A stretch of DNA of 64,000 bases. Source: Endozoicomonas sp965208385 (lineage in GTDB: Bacteria > Pseudomonadota > Gammaproteobacteria > Pseudomonadales > Endozoicomonadaceae). The notes under the pieces were generated by a model, which was not told the DNA's origin, did not search any database, and saw only the letters and a program-made list of their open reading frames with translations. The number at the start of each line of letters is the position of its first letter. The stretch's first letter is position 1. The stretch is from NCBI GenBank assembly GCA_965208385.1, contig CBDBOO010000050.1, positions 62,001 to 126,000 of the forward strand. Direction: 5' to 3'. A program made the translations under genes and the position numbers. This document shows, one piece after another, positions 26,633-35,289 of the stretch.

Positions 26633-28126
26633 TCAGTTACCAGCTTCCTCGAACCAGGGCTTTCGTGCTGTCATAATCAGCTCACCTGCACGCGCTTCAT
26701 CAAGACCTTCCATATCAAGAAGGTCATCAACTGATTGCTCTGCAAGGTCTTCCATAGTAACAACACCCCGGCTAGCCAACTCCAAGGCTAAATGTGGCTC
26801 CATGCCTTCCATATTCAGCAGATCTTCGGCTGGCTGAACGCTGTCGAGCTTTTCTTCCTGGGCTATGGCCTGGGTCAGCAGATGATCCTTGGCCCGCGTG
26901 CGTAAAACCTCAACAATATCCTCATCCATTCCATCAATGGCGAGCATTTCGTCAATGGGCACGTAGGCAATTTCTTCCATGGTGGTAAAACCTTCTTCTA
27001 CCAACAACTGAGCCAACTCTTCATCAACATCAAGCCGCTCAACAAAACCTTGAACAACCCGACCTGCTTCCTGCTGCTGTTTGGCAGCAGCATCTTCTTC
27101 AGTCATTACATTTAGATTCCAGCCAGTCAGCTCACTGGCCAGACGGACATTCTGACCGCCACGACCAATGGCCTGAGCCAGATTATCTTCACTGACTGCA
27201 ATATCCATTGTGCCTTTATCTTCATCAACCACAATGGATGCAACTTCTGCTGGCTGCATGGCGTTAATCACATACTGCACTGCATTATCATCAAACAGTA
27301 CAATATCAATACGCTCATTACCCAGCTCACCAGAGACAGCCTGAACACGAGCACCGCGCATACCTACGCAGGCACCTACCGGATCAATACGACCATCATT
27401 GGTTTTTACGGCAATCTTGGCTCTGGAGCCTGGATCACGGGCAGCACCCCTGATCTCGATAACTTCTTCTGAAATTTCCGGTACTTCAATATGGAAAAGC
27501 TCAATAAGCACTTCTGATGCTGTACGAGTCAGCATTAACTGAGGACCACGCCCTTCCATTGAAACATCATGAAGTAATGCCCTGACATGGGCACCTACAC
27601 GAAAATTTTCTCGCGGCAGAGTATCTTCTTTGCGAAGAACCGCTTCCGCGTTATTGCCCAGGTCAACAATAATACTGTCCCGGGTTGTTTTTTTAACGGT
27701 ACCGGAAACCAGATCCCCCATCCTGTCACGATAGTTTTCCACCATCTGGACGCGCTCGGCTTCACGGACTTTCTGGACGATAACCTGCTTGGCTGTCTGG
27801 GCTGCAATTCTGCCAAATCCGACGGATTCAGTTTCCTCTTCCCAGATTCCACCAATTTCTATGGCTTCATCTTTTTCCTGCCCTTCATCCAGTGTCAGGT
27901 GCATACCGGGGAATTCAAAATCCTCATCGGCCACCACCGTCCAGCGACGAAAGGTTTCATACTCACCGGTTGCCCGGTCGATCGCAACACGAATATCAAC
28001 TTCGGTTTGATACCGTTTTTTAGTTGCTGTAGCCAGTGCAGTCTCTAACGCCTCGAAGATAACCCCGGGCGGTACTCCTTTCTCATTGGATACAGACTCT
28101 ACGACCAACAGAATCTCTTTACTCAT
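26633..28126 (-). CDS. nusA: Transcription termination/antitermination factor NusA
   Basis: 497 residues, usual for gammaproteobacteria. It binds RNA polymerase and nascent RNA, affecting pausing, termination and antitermination. The N-terminal polymerase-binding domain starts MSKEILLVVESVSNEKGVPP; the S1 domain (GDLVSGTVKKTTRDSIIVDL, about 136-155), two KH domains (with DPVGACVGMRGARVQAV and IGRGGQNVRLASEL) and two C-terminal acidic repeats (LLVEEGFTTMEEIAYV and ELASRGVVTMEDLAEQ) follow. It is between rimP and infB. Confidence 0.98.
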   Translation of the reverse strand: MSKEILLVVESVSNEKGVPPGVIFEALETALATATKKRYQTEVDIRVAIDRATGEYETFRRWTVVADEDFEFPGMHLTLDEGQEKDEAIEIGGIWEEETESVGFGRIAAQTAKQVIVQKVREAERVQMVENYRDRMGDLVSGTVKKTTRDSIIVDLGNNAEAVLRKEDTLPRENFRVGAHVRALLHDVSMEGRGPQLMLTRTASEVLIELFHIEVPEISEEVIEIRGAARDPGSRAKIAVKTNDGRIDPVGACVGMRGARVQAVSGELGNERIDIVLFDDNAVQYVINAMQPAEVASIVVDEDKGTMDIAVSEDNLAQAIGRGGQNVRLASELTGWNLNVMTEEDAAAKQQQEAGRVVQGFVERLDVDEELAQLLVEEGFTTMEEIAYVPIDEMLAIDGMDEDIVEVLRTRAKDHLLTQAIAQEEKLDSVQPAEDLLNMEGMEPHLALELASRGVVTMEDLAEQSVDDLLDMEGLDEARAGELIMTARKPWFEEAGN

Positions 28127-28213
28127 ACTCTGCCTCGCCTTTGCTGAACAAGTCCATGCCTACGCCAACACGTCCCTGGCGCCAAACCGGGACATCCGCC
28201 CGGCCTGAATAGC

Positions 28214-28672
28214 TCAGTCGAACTGTGGAATTACCTGCGCCTTATCAATACTGTCGATTGGCAACAGAAATTCGTGTCCATCTGCCACTAAAACGACATC
28301 CTGATCTTCGACTCCTTTTATCACACCCTGATACTTACGACGCCCTTCAAAGGGAACCCGTAATCGAACCTTGACTGTTGCACCGGCAAAAGCCAGATAT
28401 TGTTCAAGGTCAAACAACGGTCTGTCCAAACCGGGTGAAGACACTTCCAGAGTGTATTCATCCATTATGGGATCTTCTACATCAAGGACTGCACTCACCT
28501 GCCGACTGACTGTTTCACAATCTTCCAGGGAAATACCACTCTCACGATCTATATAGATCCGGAGAAGCGAATTTCGCCCCCGGGAAATATACTCCACCCC
28601 CCAGAGACTGTACTCAAGCGATACAACGATCGGCTTGATAATCGTCTCCAGCTGCGACTGTTTACCTGCCAC
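28214..28672 (-). CDS. rimP: Ribosome maturation factor RimP
   Basis: 152 residues. It is required for 30S maturation. Family features: SLEYSLWGVEYISRGRNSLL, IYIDRESGISLEDCETVSRQ, YTLEVSSPGLDRPLF and a C-terminal SH3-like domain. It is the first protein gene after the two tRNAs and before nusA, the same order as in E. coli. Two terminator-like hairpins lie between the fMet tRNA and this gene, so its transcription is probably partly attenuated or has its own start. Confidence 0.97.
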   Translation of the reverse strand: MAGKQSQLETIIKPIVVSLEYSLWGVEYISRGRNSLLRIYIDRESGISLEDCETVSRQVSAVLDVEDPIMDEYTLEVSSPGLDRPLFDLEQYLAFAGATVKVRLRVPFEGRRKYQGVIKGVEDQDVVLVADGHEFLLPIDSIDKAQVIPQFD

Positions 28673-28696
28673 GACTGAATACCTGCTTCAAAAACA

Positions 28697-28719
28697 AAAA
28701 AAGGGCTTTATAAAAGCCC
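28697..28719 (-). terminator. Terminator-like hairpin before rimP (proximal)
   Basis: Arms GGGCTTT (28703-28709) and AAAGCCC (28713-28719) with a 3-base loop; on the minus strand the stem is followed by a run of seven U from the A tract at 28696-28702. It lies about 95 bases downstream of the fMet tRNA and only about 25 bases before the rimP start. Confidence 0.7.
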
Positions 28720-28779
28720 CGTATCATTGTGCACCCATTTATCGTGAAATAAATGCCACACCTCAAATGCGCTACCTAA

Positions 28780-28803
28780 TAAAAAACCCCACAACGGGGG
28801 TTT
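28780..28803 (-). terminator. Terminator just after the fMet tRNA
   Basis: Arms AAACCCC (28784-28790) and GGGGTTT (28797-28803) with a 6-base loop, followed on the minus strand by a U-rich tract. It starts 10 bases after the tRNA 3' end. With the next hairpin it makes a tandem pair before rimP, comparable to the attenuation known after metY in E. coli. Confidence 0.75.
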
Positions 28804-28812
28804 CCAGGGAAG

Positions 28813-28889
<77 letters not shown>

Positions 28890-28963
28890 TCAATGCGTTA
28901 ATCAGTATACTGCCGCAATGACAAACTGACAACTTCTCCCTACTCTCGAAAGAGCTTTAAACT

Positions 28964-29050
28964 TGGTGCCGAAGGCGGGACTTGAACCCGCACGACCTAT
29001 CGGTCACTGCCCCCTCAAGACAGCGTGTCTACCAATTCCACCACTTCGGC
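28964..29050 (-). tRNA. tRNA-Leu (GAG)
   Basis: 87 nt including encoded CCA, with the long variable arm of class II tRNAs. The anticodon is GAG within CTTGAGG, decoding CUC/CUU. The 5' half GCCGAAGTGGTGGAATTGG and the T-loop GGTTCAAGTCCC are typical. It corresponds to leuU after secG in E. coli. Confidence 0.96.
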
Positions 29051-29074
29051 ATACACTGTCACAACTCAGACAGA

Positions 29075-29458
29075 TTAATTATTTGGCTCGTCACTCTCGA
29101 CGGGCTGAGACTCTAACACAGGCGCATCGGTTCCGATAGCGCTTTCTGCAGAGATTGGCGCGTCGTTAGCCGGCACCACTTGCTCAACCTGAATCACCGG
29201 TAAACCAGCCTCAGTAAATGAGTCAGCCTTCTGCCTGGCCATCATAGCCAAACCAAAACTGGTTAGAAAAAATACAGTCGCCAGTATTGCCGTTGTTCTG
29301 CTAAGAAAATTAGCTGAACCCTGACTTCCAAAAACTGTTTGAGAAGCTCCGGAACCAAAACTGGCACCGGTCTCAGCACCCTTGCCCTGCTGTAGCATAA
29401 TCAGACCGACTACACAGGCAGCAACAACAACGTGCATAATAAGAATAATGGTTTCCAT
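29075..29458 (-). CDS. secG: Protein-export membrane subunit SecG
   Basis: 127 residues from the ATG at 29458, which has GGGATAG before it; the longer in-frame start would overlap tpiA. It is part of the SecYEG translocon. Two membrane helices (about 3-22 and 55-74) surround the conserved LMLQQGKGAETGASFGSGAS region. A nonconserved acidic tail follows (about 85-127). It is two bases from the tpiA stop and upstream of tRNA-Leu. Confidence 0.96.
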   Translation of the reverse strand: METIILIMHVVVAACVVGLIMLQQGKGAETGASFGSGASQTVFGSQGSANFLSRTTAILATVFFLTSFGLAMMARQKADSFTEAGLPVIQVEQVVPANDAPISAESAIGTDAPVLESQPVESDEPNN

Positions 29459-29460
29459 CA

Positions 29461-30207
29461 CTATCCCGCAGCGTGACAAATCGCTTTAAAGTCCGCAGCA
29501 ACCAGAGATGCCCCACCTATCAGGCCACCATCCACATCAGACTGAGCCATTAACTCAGCTGCATTTGCTGCTTTCATACTGCCACCATATAGAATTCGAG
29601 TTCTAGCAGCCATTAACTGGTCATCACCAGCTAACAAACCACGGATAGCAGCATGAACCTCCTGCGCCTGTTCGGGAGACGCAGTTAAACCAGTACCAAT
29701 TGCCCAGACTGGTTCATAAGCGATCACAAAGTTAGCCAAACGCTCCGGGCCAGCAGCCCGCAGCACGGTTTGAATCTGTGCAGCCACCACTTCCATGGTG
29801 CTGCCGGATTCACGCTCCTGTAATGTCTCGCCCACGCATAACACAGGGACAAGATCAGCATCTACAAGAGCATTAAATTTCAACGCTATATCTTCATCAT
29901 TCTCACCGAAGAGAGAACGACGCTCAGAATGACCAATAAGCACGTAATCACAACCGAGATCTTTGGCCATCAGAGGTGAAACCTCACCAGTATAGGCTCC
30001 GGAATAATTATTGGAAGCATTTTGCAAACCAACTTTTACAGAGCTACCGGTTAACATCTCGCGAACTTGCTGAACATAAACAGCAGGCGGACAGACAAGC
30101 ACTTCAGCTTTGGTTTCAAGACCAGAAAGAATTCCATCAATCAGTTCCCGAACACTTTCAGATGAACCGTTCATCTTCCAGTTTCCAGCTACTAATGGCT
30201 GACGCAT
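29461..30207 (-). CDS. tpiA: Triosephosphate isomerase
   Basis: 248 residues, usual length. It interconverts dihydroxyacetone phosphate and glyceraldehyde 3-phosphate. The active site is visible: lysine in VAGNWKMNG, histidine in VLIGHSERR, glutamate in FVIAYEPVWAIGTG and the phosphate loop GGSMKAANA. It is followed at once by secG. In many gammaproteobacteria glmM lies directly upstream; here about 5 kb of catabolic genes intervene, so tpiA may need its own promoter in the roughly 95-base gap or read-through from the transporter genes. Confidence 0.97.
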   Translation of the reverse strand: MRQPLVAGNWKMNGSSESVRELIDGILSGLETKAEVLVCPPAVYVQQVREMLTGSSVKVGLQNASNNYSGAYTGEVSPLMAKDLGCDYVLIGHSERRSLFGENDEDIALKFNALVDADLVPVLCVGETLQERESGSTMEVVAAQIQTVLRAAGPERLANFVIAYEPVWAIGTGLTASPEQAQEVHAAIRGLLAGDDQLMAARTRILYGGSMKAANAAELMAQSDVDGGLIGGASLVAADFKAICHAAG

Positions 30208-30303
30208 ACCGTTTACCTCACCGTTCGCGAGGCCGGAATCTTAACCCAGACCATAATAATATACAACCAGCCTGACAGGTAATAACCTATCAAATTCAAG
30301 TTG

Positions 30304-32265
30304 TTATCTTACCCTTGAAACCCCTGCCTCGCGAACTGACCACTGCCTGTATAACAACACACCAATGACTGCAACAGCAGCCAAACCGGTATGGGCAGGA
30401 TCAAACAACAACACAGGAGTCGTCATCAATGCAACGAACCGCTCAGCAACCGTTAAAGGCTTGAGAAAATACCCTTCAATGACCATAGCCATGGCAACAA
30501 TAATGGCAATAGTTCTCACTATGGCCAAGACAAAATCCAGCCAATGATCATCGATGATAATCAATCCTGAATAGGCCATCATCAGAGGAATAATAAACAG
30601 CCCTGCAGCCAGTTTAAACGCCTCTATCGACGACCTCATCGGATTAGCATTTGCCACTCCGGCTCCAGCAAAAGCAGCCAGCGCAATCGGGGGTGTAACA
30701 TTGGAGGTCTGTGATAGCCAGAACACAATCAAATGAGATGTCAGTAATGGCAAACCAAAGTCACCTAACAACGGTACAGCCATTACGGCAAGTACAATAT
30801 AAGCCGCAGTAACGGGTAACCCCATTCCTAACACCAAAGCCACCAGGCTGATCAGCACAATGGCGGTGAACATATAACCACCAGACAATTCAGTGACGAA
30901 CTGGGTAAACTGCAAGCCAATACCGGTTTGCCCTACAACACCAACAATAACCCCCGCCGCACCGCAGGCCACTGAAATCGGCAGCGCAAGAAGCGCCCCA
31001 TTTTTCATTCCCGTAATGATTTTTCTTATACCAATTCGACTGTGCTTTCTGACAGCTGCCACCAGAATTATTGAGAAACAACCAATGATACCTACCAGAA
31101 GCGGCGAATATCCGATCACCAGGAGTGCAGTAATCAATATCAGCGGAATCAAGAAATGCGCCCCGGATTTCATTACCGTCCAAACGGCTTCAGACGTTTG
31201 CACTGGCTCAAGATTCAATTTACTGGCCATGAGATGCACATAAACAAGAGTACATAGAAAGTAGAGCAGTGCTGGCGCAATCGAAGCCAGCATAATGTCA
31301 CTGTATGCAATCCCTGTGAACTGAGCCATCACAAACGCCCCAGCCCCCATTATGGGCGGCATTATCTGCCCACCGGTTGATGCTGCCGCCTCAATCCCGG
31401 CTGCCTGCTCCGGCTTGTAGCCCAGTTTTTTCATCATTGGGATAGTAATAGCACCCGTAGTCACGGTGTTTGCAATGGCTGAACCCGAAATAGAACCAAG
31501 ACCCGCCGAAGCTATAACTGCAGCCTTTGCCGGCCCACCGCGCGTTTTTCCGGCGATAGCAAACGCCATATCAATAAAAAATTTACCGGCTCCACTGACT
31601 TCCAGAAAAGCACCAAAAAGCACGAACACAAAAACAGTGGTTGATGCAATACCAAGGGCTGAACCAAACACACCATTGCTGGAAAACATCTGGAATCGTA
31701 TTAACTCTTCCAGGCTATAGGCTTTGGTCGCAAAGGCCGCAGGCAATAAATCACCGAAAGCACTGTACGACAGAAACACCATGGCTATAGCCACCATCAC
31801 CCAACCCACCGTTCTTCGGCAGGCTTCCATAATCAAGCCGAGATAGACGACTCCCGATACTAAATCAACCGTTTGCAGACCGTACAACATATGATTGATA
31901 TCGTTGTAGTCAAAACTCACTAATCGATATCCAACCACCACCGTTATAACACTTAAGACTATATCGACAATTCGACCCGGAGAGAAAAACACACTGGTCG
32001 TTTTTTTTATCATGGGAAAATGAAGAAAAACCAGAACCATAATCCATGCCAAATGCGCAGGCCTGAAATAAGTGGCAGAAACGGTGGATGTTACACCCTG
32101 CCAGACCTGGAATGCCGAGAGCAGTACCGCCAACAACAGGACCATGTATCCCGTTGCTTTGAACATGAACTGTCGCTCCGCCTCCGACGAGACAGATAAA
32201 TCACGCATTTCTTCCCGATTTTCTTCCTGATTTGCTTCCTGGCTTGCTTCAAGAGAATCATTCAT
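30304..32265 (-). CDS. TRAP transporter permease, fused small and large subunits (TAXI type)
   Basis: 653 residues. An N-terminal charged cytoplasmic part (about 1-30) precedes a DctQ-like group of helices and the large DctM-like domain with SGSAIANTVTTGAITIPMMK (about 262-280), GGQIMPPIMGAGAFVMAQ and GMGLPVTAAYIVLAV. In TAXI systems permease and binding protein form a sodium-driven uptake system. It is downstream of the binding-protein gene on the same strand. Known TAXI substrates are mainly organic acids and amino acids; the upstream proline-racemase-family gene suggests hydroxyproline or proline derivatives, which is inference. Confidence 0.92.
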   Translation of the reverse strand: MNDSLEASQEANQEENREEMRDLSVSSEAERQFMFKATGYMVLLLAVLLSAFQVWQGVTSTVSATYFRPAHLAWIMVLVFLHFPMIKKTTSVFFSPGRIVDIVLSVITVVVGYRLVSFDYNDINHMLYGLQTVDLVSGVVYLGLIMEACRRTVGWVMVAIAMVFLSYSAFGDLLPAAFATKAYSLEELIRFQMFSSNGVFGSALGIASTTVFVFVLFGAFLEVSGAGKFFIDMAFAIAGKTRGGPAKAAVIASAGLGSISGSAIANTVTTGAITIPMMKKLGYKPEQAAGIEAAASTGGQIMPPIMGAGAFVMAQFTGIAYSDIMLASIAPALLYFLCTLVYVHLMASKLNLEPVQTSEAVWTVMKSGAHFLIPLILITALLVIGYSPLLVGIIGCFSIILVAAVRKHSRIGIRKIITGMKNGALLALPISVACGAAGVIVGVVGQTGIGLQFTQFVTELSGGYMFTAIVLISLVALVLGMGLPVTAAYIVLAVMAVPLLGDFGLPLLTSHLIVFWLSQTSNVTPPIALAAFAGAGVANANPMRSSIEAFKLAAGLFIIPLMMAYSGLIIIDDHWLDFVLAIVRTIAIIVAMAMVIEGYFLKPLTVAERFVALMTTPVLLFDPAHTGLAAVAVIGVLLYRQWSVREAGVSRVR

Positions 32266-32373
32266 GGATACGCCTCAATTGAAATCACAATTCCACCGGC
32301 GCACCCTTAAGCCATACCAGTTTTATTATGCTGTAAAGGGCTTCCGGCAACCGTCACCGGAAACCACTCGAAT

Positions 32374-33303
32374 TTATCGAAGGGAATTGAAATATTTTTT
32401 TGCACCAGGATGCATAGGCACTGCACCCAGTCTTGCTGCATTGGCAGGAGAGGTAGATTCAGCCACTTTGACAACTTTTCGAATATCCGTAATATTCTCA
32501 AAAGCGACACGCGTCAGATTGTAAGCCATCTCTTCCGACATGCTCTTTTTGACAACCAGCACATTCCAGACACTCAAGGTTTGCACTGCATCTACACCGC
32601 TATATATTCCAGCAGGAATGGTATAGGCGCTGTATGCCGGATATTGACGGATGAAAGTTGCCTGCTCATCAGCAGTAACAGACAATACTCGTATATTTTT
32701 AGTCAGCGCTACCTGAGTCACTGCACCAACACCTTGCCCACCTACGAGAAAGCCAGCATCAATCTGACCATTTGCCAGGGCATTAGTGGTTTCAGAGAAA
32801 TTCAGATAAACCGCATCAATATCTTTTTTTACATCGATACCCACAGACATGAGCAATGCAGCTGAAGTGACCGCAGTACCAGAACCCGGTGCGCCGAGGG
32901 AAATTCGCTTTCCTTTCAAATCAGCTAAACCATTAATGCCTGAATCCTGAAGTGTCAGTGCATGAACAAGGTTGGGATACAGGGCAAAAAGCACATTCAC
33001 CGGCATGGACTCAGGAAACTTTCCTTCTCCGTTATAGGCGTCCATGACCACATTACCCATTGCCAGACCTGCAATCATATCGCCTTGCGCTACCTTGATG
33101 GTATTTTCTACCGAGGCTGCTGACACTTCGGCTTTTACATTCACATCAGGTATCTGGTCAGACCATACTTTTGCCAGGGCTCCACCTAATGGATAATAAA
33201 TACCACTTTGCCCACCAGTACCAATGGAATAGGTTGCCCCATTTGCCGCACTTGCCATAAGAGGTAACAGAAGTGCAATACACGCCGCTATCATTGATCG
33301 CAT
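32374..33303 (-). CDS. TAXI-family TRAP transporter substrate-binding protein
   Basis: 309 residues with a cleavable signal peptide (about 1-22, cut near ANGATYS), so periplasmic. The TAXI signature is YSIGTGGQSGIYYPLGGALA; other family motifs are AQGDMIAGLAMGNVV and KRISLGAPGSGTAVTSAALL. It delivers substrate to the permease encoded 108 bases downstream. Upstream is the hydroxyproline-type enzyme gene, making a three-gene set on the minus strand. Confidence 0.93.
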   Translation of the reverse strand: MRSMIAACIALLLPLMASAANGATYSIGTGGQSGIYYPLGGALAKVWSDQIPDVNVKAEVSAASVENTIKVAQGDMIAGLAMGNVVMDAYNGEGKFPESMPVNVLFALYPNLVHALTLQDSGINGLADLKGKRISLGAPGSGTAVTSAALLMSVGIDVKKDIDAVYLNFSETTNALANGQIDAGFLVGGQGVGAVTQVALTKNIRVLSVTADEQATFIRQYPAYSAYTIPAGIYSGVDAVQTLSVWNVLVVKKSMSEEMAYNLTRVAFENITDIRKVVKVAESTSPANAARLGAVPMHPGAKKYFNSLR

Positions 33304-33385
33304 TAGAAAATTTCCTTTTATTATTTTAGTTTTCCTATCAATTCCAATGCCAGGGCATACTGAAAGAACTGAATGAATCCTGATC

Positions 33386-33410
33386 TAACCTTTAACCCTT
33401 AACCTTTAAC
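33386..33410. repeat. 14-bp direct duplication overlapping the stop of the proline-racemase-family gene
   Basis: TAACCTTTAACCCT (33386-33399) is followed by TAACCTTTAAC (33400-33410); each unit is itself a pair of 7-mers. The stop codon of the minus-strand gene (33399-33401) lies at the junction. Confidence 0.85.
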
Positions 33411-34433
33411 TACAGGCCAAGTATCAGCCACTTTATACCCATTTGGCCACGGATCGGAAGGATCCAGCATATGCTGATGCGTTCCGGTTAACCAGGCCCG
33501 ACCCGCAATCAGAGGGTATATTGCATCCCGGTTTCCTACCTGGGTCATTTCATCAATGGAACAGTAGAAACGGGAGCCGATAATTGACTCTCCAATATAT
33601 TGATCACCTGCCTTCAGCAAACCTCTCGCCTGCAGCAACGCCATTCGAGCGGAACAACCCGTTCCTGTGGGAGAACGATCAAGCTTACCCGGCTGTATGG
33701 CTACGGCATTCCGTCCCAACCAGATGCCATTTTCTTGCTGTAGGGGTGCAACTATCTGACAGAAGGAAATATGCTTCCAGTCCGGATTTTCCGGATGATG
33801 AAAGCCCAGCTGCTCATTAGCCGCATTAGTTATTTTTATTCCCGTTTCAGCTATATCCCTGGCTTCATCGGGGGTTATGGAAAAACCGAATTTTTCGGCA
33901 TCCACAATAACAAAACTGTCACCGCCGTATGCTGTGTCTACCGTCAGAGTCCCCAGCCCCTCCACTTCTACACTCACTTCCTGCTTATCAACAAATGAAG
34001 GGACATTTCTTACCTGAACCTGTGTAACCTTTCCCCCTTCACACTGCGCGACAACATCAACCAGACCACCCGGTGCTTCAAGAGTCATTCTGGTTTCAGG
34101 CTCCTGCATCGGTATGATTCCGGTTTCCAGTAATACGGTGGATACACACATACTGTTAGAGCCGGACATGGGAGGTGTATCTTCAGGCTCCATAATAATC
34201 CACCCCATCTGAGCCCTGGGGTTTTTTGCAGGCACCAATAAATTCACATGTCGAAACACGCCGCCACGAGGTTCATTTAACACAAAATCTCGTAATGTTT
34301 TATCCTTGGCTATCCATCGGGATTGCTCCCACAGAGTATCACCTGGCGGCGGTGCAACCCCTCCTACGATGACATCGCCCACCTCTCCCTCAGCGTGACA
34401 GCTAACCACATGAATTATTTTACTTGCCTGCAT
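33399..34433 (-). CDS. Proline racemase family enzyme: trans-3-hydroxyproline dehydratase / hydroxyproline 2-epimerase type
   Basis: 344 residues, the family length. The first catalytic position, Cys in proline racemase (MCGH), reads PMSGSNSMC, with Ser90; the second, the Cys before GTG in proline racemase, reads DRSPTGTGCSAR, with Thr256 and a Cys at 260. Members with a Thr at the second position are known as trans-3-hydroxy-L-proline dehydratases; the Ser/Thr combination belongs to a common subfamily whose members act on hydroxyprolines. Classic proline racemase is therefore unlikely. The gene precedes the TAXI transporter pair and is divergent from a shikimate-kinase-like gene. The product would be pyrroline-2-carboxylate or an epimer; a dedicated reductase or oxidase is not in the window. 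Confidence 0.8.
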   Translation of the reverse strand: MQASKIIHVVSCHAEGEVGDVIVGGVAPPPGDTLWEQSRWIAKDKTLRDFVLNEPRGGVFRHVNLLVPAKNPRAQMGWIIMEPEDTPPMSGSNSMCVSTVLLETGIIPMQEPETRMTLEAPGGLVDVVAQCEGGKVTQVQVRNVPSFVDKQEVSVEVEGLGTLTVDTAYGGDSFVIVDAEKFGFSITPDEARDIAETGIKITNAANEQLGFHHPENPDWKHISFCQIVAPLQQENGIWLGRNAVAIQPGKLDRSPTGTGCSARMALLQARGLLKAGDQYIGESIIGSRFYCSIDEMTQVGNRDAIYPLIAGRAWLTGTHQHMLDPSDPWPNGYKVADTWPVVKG

Positions 34434-34660
34434 TCTTATCCCGCTCTTACAGAGGTTTTATGGCAAGAAACACTCTATATTGAATACAATATACAATCTA
34501 TATTTTTATAAGCCTATATAATGAAAACTGTATTACAAAATTATGTCAGACAGAAAAGGAATTGATTCCGGGAACACTCTTTACTGTCCGTCAGACGACT
34601 GCCATTATACAGCCCCACCCCACCGTCAAAATCACTAAAAATGCAGTCAGGGGCGACAAG
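34434..34660. promoter_or_regulatory. Divergent promoter region with an 18-bp palindrome
   Basis: It separates the hydroxyproline-type gene (minus) from the shikimate-kinase-like gene (plus). TATATTG (34476-34482) and CAATATA (34487-34493) are perfect arms around AATA, about 45-60 bases upstream of the minus-strand ATG. The position suits an operator. GntR-type regulators often bind A/T-rich palindromes of this kind, but no such gene is in the window, so the regulator is unknown. Confidence 0.4.
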
Positions 34661-35185
34661 ATGAAATCCAATATTACTTTGATCGGAATGCCAGGAGCCG
34701 GCAAGAGCACCATTGGCATAATACTCGCTAAAGATCTCGCCTTCGGCTTTCTGGACACCGATGTACTTATTCAGATCAATCAGCAGAAATCACTCCAGAA
34801 TATCGTGGATGAATCCGATTACATGGAGCTGAGAAAGATTGAAGCAAATGAAATTCTGAAAGTGAATATCCAGCATCACATTATTGCCACTGGTGGATCC
34901 GCCGTTTATAGTCATGCCGCCATGGAGCACCTGTCTCAGGATTCAGCCATAGTCTTTCTGGATGTGGGACTAAAAGAAATCAGGCAAAGAATCTGGAATT
35001 TTGATTCACGAGGTATAGCCAAAGCAGATGATCAAAGCCTGGATGACCTCTTCCATGAGAGAGGCGAGCTGTACAGAAAATACGCTAATATTACAGTGGA
35101 TTGCAGGGGACTAAACCAGGAAGATCTGGCAATGGAAATAATCGGCAGGGTACATCCGTTAATGGATCAATCACTGATGATTTAA
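34661..35185 (+). CDS. Shikimate kinase-like P-loop kinase
   Basis: 174 residues from the ATG at 34661, which has an AGGGG Shine-Dalgarno; the longer frame upstream lacks family similarity. P-loop GMPGAGKST (9-17), the substrate-binding DTD (32-34), the arginine of MELRKIE (Arg58) and ATGGSAVYSH (78-80) match the shikimate kinase layout; canonical GGG reads GGS here. It would phosphorylate shikimate for chorismate synthesis. No aroB or damX follows, unlike the usual aroK locus, and it sits alone in a catabolic insertion, so it may be a paralogue with another small substrate. Confidence 0.72.
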   Translation: MKSNITLIGMPGAGKSTIGIILAKDLAFGFLDTDVLIQINQQKSLQNIVDESDYMELRKIEANEILKVNIQHHIIATGGSAVYSHAAMEHLSQDSAIVFLDVGLKEIRQRIWNFDSRGIAKADDQSLDDLFHERGELYRKYANITVDCRGLNQEDLAMEIIGRVHPLMDQSLMI

Positions 35186-35245
35186 CCTCGAACATATAGC
35201 CATATGTCACAATGAATACAGTCCTGAACATCTCAGATAAACATC

Positions 35246-35286
35246 GGATTAGCCAGCCTCTCTGACTAATCCATTGTCTTTTTTAC
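35246..35286 (+). terminator. Terminator of the shikimate-kinase-like gene
   Basis: GGATTAGCCAG (35246-35256) pairs with CTGACTAATCC (35262-35272) with a single mismatch, followed by a T-rich tract including six T. It lies in the convergent gap before glmM. Confidence 0.75.
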
Positions 35287-35289
35287 ATT

